This document shows positions 63,701 through 64,000 of a stretch of 64,000 bases of DNA, in pieces. This DNA comes from Verrucomicrobiota bacterium (GTDB lineage: Bacteria > Verrucomicrobiota > Verrucomicrobiia > Verrucomicrobiales > DEV007). The notes under the pieces are model-generated. The model did no database searches and was not told the DNA's origin. It worked only from the letters and a program-made list of their open reading frames with translations. The stretch's first letter is position 1. Every line of letters begins with the position of its first letter. The position numbers were made by a program, and so were the translations under genes. The stretch is from positions 62,001 to 126,000 of the forward strand of contig CAUJIH010000103.1 of NCBI GenBank assembly GCA_963205275.1, in the 5' to 3' direction.

Positions 63701-64000
63701 CATGGAGATCGTCGTCTTCCTCACCAACGACCAAGGGACGAAGGCGAGCCGCTTCACGTTGACCGTCGAGCATCCGAACACGATGGTGGGGAATCCGATC
63801 ATGCGGGGCGATTGGCGTCCCGACCTCCTCGTCGGCACCTCCCTGAAGCGGATGCGCGGAAACAATGTCTACAACCGGACCGGGGCCAGGCAAACGGCCA
63901 CCCAGACGGTCCGCCGGAAAAGTTCGCTTCATTTCTTCTTTAGGATCGAGAACGACGGGAGGACCGACGATGTGATCCGCGCCCAATCCGGGAAAGGGAG
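57714..64000 (+). CDS. Giant secreted multidomain lipase-like protein (partial, no stop in window)
   Basis: The frame has no stop from ATG 57714 to the window end (about 2096 codons). A signal peptide (SLTAVFLTACFAFGLIADA) is followed by an alpha/beta hydrolase: HGWNPG (H189), CHSAG (S287), LLDP (D324) and YGHSMP (H412) make a candidate triad. Then in order: Ig-like (446-533), IPT/TIG-like (539-633), Big_2-like (644-730), jelly-roll carbohydrate-binding-like (745-893), Big-like (903-993), InlB-type repeat (999-1071), PEGA-like (1075-1150), IPT/TIG (1151-1236), LVIVD beta-propeller (1242-1844), Ig-like (1845-1936), He_PIG-like (1940-2022), and an unknown end (2022 onward, RIENDGRTDDVIR). It is probably an exported surface protein. 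Boundaries are by eye. Confidence 0.85.
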   Translation, partial: MNATTNLYARAIRSLTAVFLTACFAFGLIADADGFDPEKKAYGFPNPYALDWVEDFQPGPYVSSRWGVWESSEYPTVAPLWSNGLSYETMMFYTNWNKNPSESILIRDMKNPVYLRLGSISYRGSQMQSQKQIYLDYNPGEPVKGYNLFRQLNFWKLQNGTNYPLRALNKTTYTTGSLIDAEKIVILVHGWNPGSENDPYGASNEWKSLTSALRDLQDSSDWKFFCYYWEDDADTGGRILGDREFYREGFVNGIEAAENALQHGVHLGSEIFKNHPNLQRVHFVCHSAGTWVARAAAGYLRNKDRPAKSAGISTPLTVQVTLLDPFIPGVENDQYIDDSNLEKSEIDKLSDFAADNNDIFRIFRLENFHISGDITDREHNATSQNFSWPFSNSINLDVNQFFDIQKIYLYGHSMPIQFFANSVRNSSGVAGWKDSMFMREPFIARVTQSHSGPVGVGQRVEFTVEATTRRADALGETPSISYQWFKSGSPIPGATSRTHVISSVQAADAGAYVCRVRSFNLDAYTKKEQGLLTIVGQTNVPRITSISPSPLQALPGSQTQEMTITGTGFSGSSTLVFTSPSGEEIPSNASRFVSRSATQIRYNIAVAGDAGPWQVRVVEGAIPSPPHTFLVGSSTQLATGTLQSLEISGAAYVNEGTTSLYSAIASYTNGATKAVNATWSRVAGTAATISAGQLTAGSVSGTSTVVIRAAYTEGGVAKEAQMTVAILDTTTQPQQQTTAAELLRNGDFEAGNDYWSLSNAVVSSGVFPYAGQRYAVLGETHNANDTLAQTVAIPSGSGTVSLSFALNITSEDQGTVANDTFTVSLRNPNTGAPLSTLFIASNRDRNPGAGRNFYQTRRFDLGAFKGQTVRLQFAATTNATLSTSFRVDQVSISRETTSTVTPTVDSLTIEGPAIVDESSETVYSAYSIQSDGRKVRVTPTWSEDSSKASIDANGKLKTFSVSGDQQVQVQAEYRSGSEWRTATKSVTIRDLDLNTTQQYTLNVIPAANGSVKVSPPQSFFSEGTRVTLTAVPDSGYEFMEWSRDLGGVGITSYLKMNGNKVVEAHFRPLPVGTGSVRVEILPQAAAEMGARWRLEGSSAWQASGTTLSALPLGPAQIEFSYLDGWITPPARSITVLEGRGLGLIGEYGANSSAPFVESISPSSGPVEGGTQVVITGGGLDRISSVRFGSAPAARIDVINPSRVLAVTPPGPGYGTVSVTVEAGGQVFERRNGFTYATAQGENMELLGQVGGGVGAIDVKGDYAYLSLGPSLVVVDVRNKAALAEVGRIPMASNIRDLALHGSHVFAVPYEGGIQAVDVADVRSPRLVAAIPTTGEALSVTSVGGYVLIGDSAEGLIVIDAQNPASPRIVHRVPLPGRPNDLEIVQQGGRTLCLVAAESAGLMILDVTNPAAATILGNSSVGADAYGVTSDGTYAYVGCFWSNGGLHVVRISNPAAPVHIANFPPNFMTDVARSGSTVWGVDSQLCSVNVTNPANPVRESVLDLSGNTSGKRCRYESGFLYVASGMGGLEVFDTSNPLLPVLRGRFRAPFGWAQQVRVSGDHAYVAADFEGLQVVDVRDSIRPVVVGQAASDGQAETVEVSGNHAFVTNAGGNVDLFSVTVPSAPSKLVTHKGFWALGTLVSSNRFYLYGSDYNQNGSPSIPMIGIYDLANPVSFSRVGGLALSTSYIWRGSYSNSKIFGAHSTTGQFSFIDVATDSSPSVVHTGIHGTTVTRDIVTHGNFAYLALDMGGVKVLDISNLSNPTEVRTFADETLQAFSLHVDAETLYVAAWGMGMGVHAYDLGDPSDPKLEAFYRTPSLPRHIDTAGDKVYVADSNAGLLILRHHDVRPPTLTITSPATGGAITSLEPTISLAGSASDNRGVSKVYWTSDRGRSGVAIGTETWQIPGIELEDGVNEIIVTAIDAAGNVATGTLEVAFEERRPTLTSPSEVSLSVGTETSFALTASQNPTRFFAEGLPEGLVLDEETGVISGVPLDDGSMEIVVFLTNDQGTKASRFTLTVEHPNTMVGNPIMRGDWRPDLLVGTSLKRMRGNNVYNRTGARQTATQTVRRKSSLHFFFRIENDGRTDDVIRAQSGKG

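Overview
The window reads as about 64 kb of chromosome from a Gram-negative member of the PVC group, most likely a verrucomicrobium. The case rests on the combination of a 34-residue AURKAIP1/COX24-type ribosomal protein, a secreted DUF1080 protein, a G-type prepilin with a downstream terminator, tandem SLBB export proteins, a Lol-like permease plus periplasmic carrier pair, and a very large secreted Ig/TIG/LVIVD protein. This is inference from gene content; no rRNA is present. The tRNA-Gly encodes its own CCA. No phage, insertion sequence or CRISPR array was seen, and no gene-free stretch exceeds 300 bases.

Layout. 0-3.8 kb: an ArsR-methyltransferase regulator (SahR type) divergent from metK and ahcY, the methyl (SAM) cycle. 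3.8-8.6 kb: a Gfo/Idh oxidoreductase, a three-gene respiratory/NO-type operon (triple DUF2249, heme-copper oxidase-like membrane protein, SufT-like protein) and a DUF1080 protein. 8.6-20.7 kb: mutS, a secreted thioredoxin, a TatC fused to a helix-hairpin-helix domain, a TPR protein with a minisatellite, bS22-like, hisG, pyruvate carboxylase, ndk. 21-26.5 kb: a TIGR00266 protein, two polysaccharide-export proteins, rpoN, an extended infA. 26.5-34.9 kb: permease plus lipoprotein carrier, an M20 deacylase, a GH39-like glycosidase, a sialidase/serine-hydrolase fusion, a hypothetical secreted protein, tRNA-Gly(UCC). 35-44.2 kb: comEC, purD, a translationally coupled pyrR-pyrB-pyrC operon, recA with an N-terminal extension, trpS. 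44.2-55.2 kb: an OB-fold/membrane/MFS operon, a prepilin, an MBL hydrolase, maf, tilS, an MBOAT-AlgJ O-acetylation pair, a redoxin, dgt. 55.2-64 kb: a secreted hydrolase, a 42-residue Cys-rich protein, a truncated FAD oxidoreductase ending beside a palindromic element, and a giant secreted protein whose frame stays open from 57714 to the window edge (about 2096 codons).

Working together. The first genes make and recycle SAM, under a regulator that should sense S-adenosylhomocysteine. pyrRBC, purD, ndk, dgt, maf and trpS form a scattered nucleotide and translation housekeeping set. The SLBB proteins and the MBOAT/AlgJ pair point to an exported, O-acetylated polysaccharide. The glycosidase, sialidase and giant hydrolase point to extracellular polymer breakdown.

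Expression signals. Most independent start codons lack a Shine-Dalgarno sequence. Several genes have a -10-like hexamer only 6-9 bases before the start codon, which suggests leaderless transcripts are common here. The most unusual items are the giant mosaic hydrolase, the TatC-HhH fusion, the sialidase-beta-lactamase-like fusion, the triple-DUF2249 operon and the likely RecA and IF-1 extensions. None is proven to be a new system.
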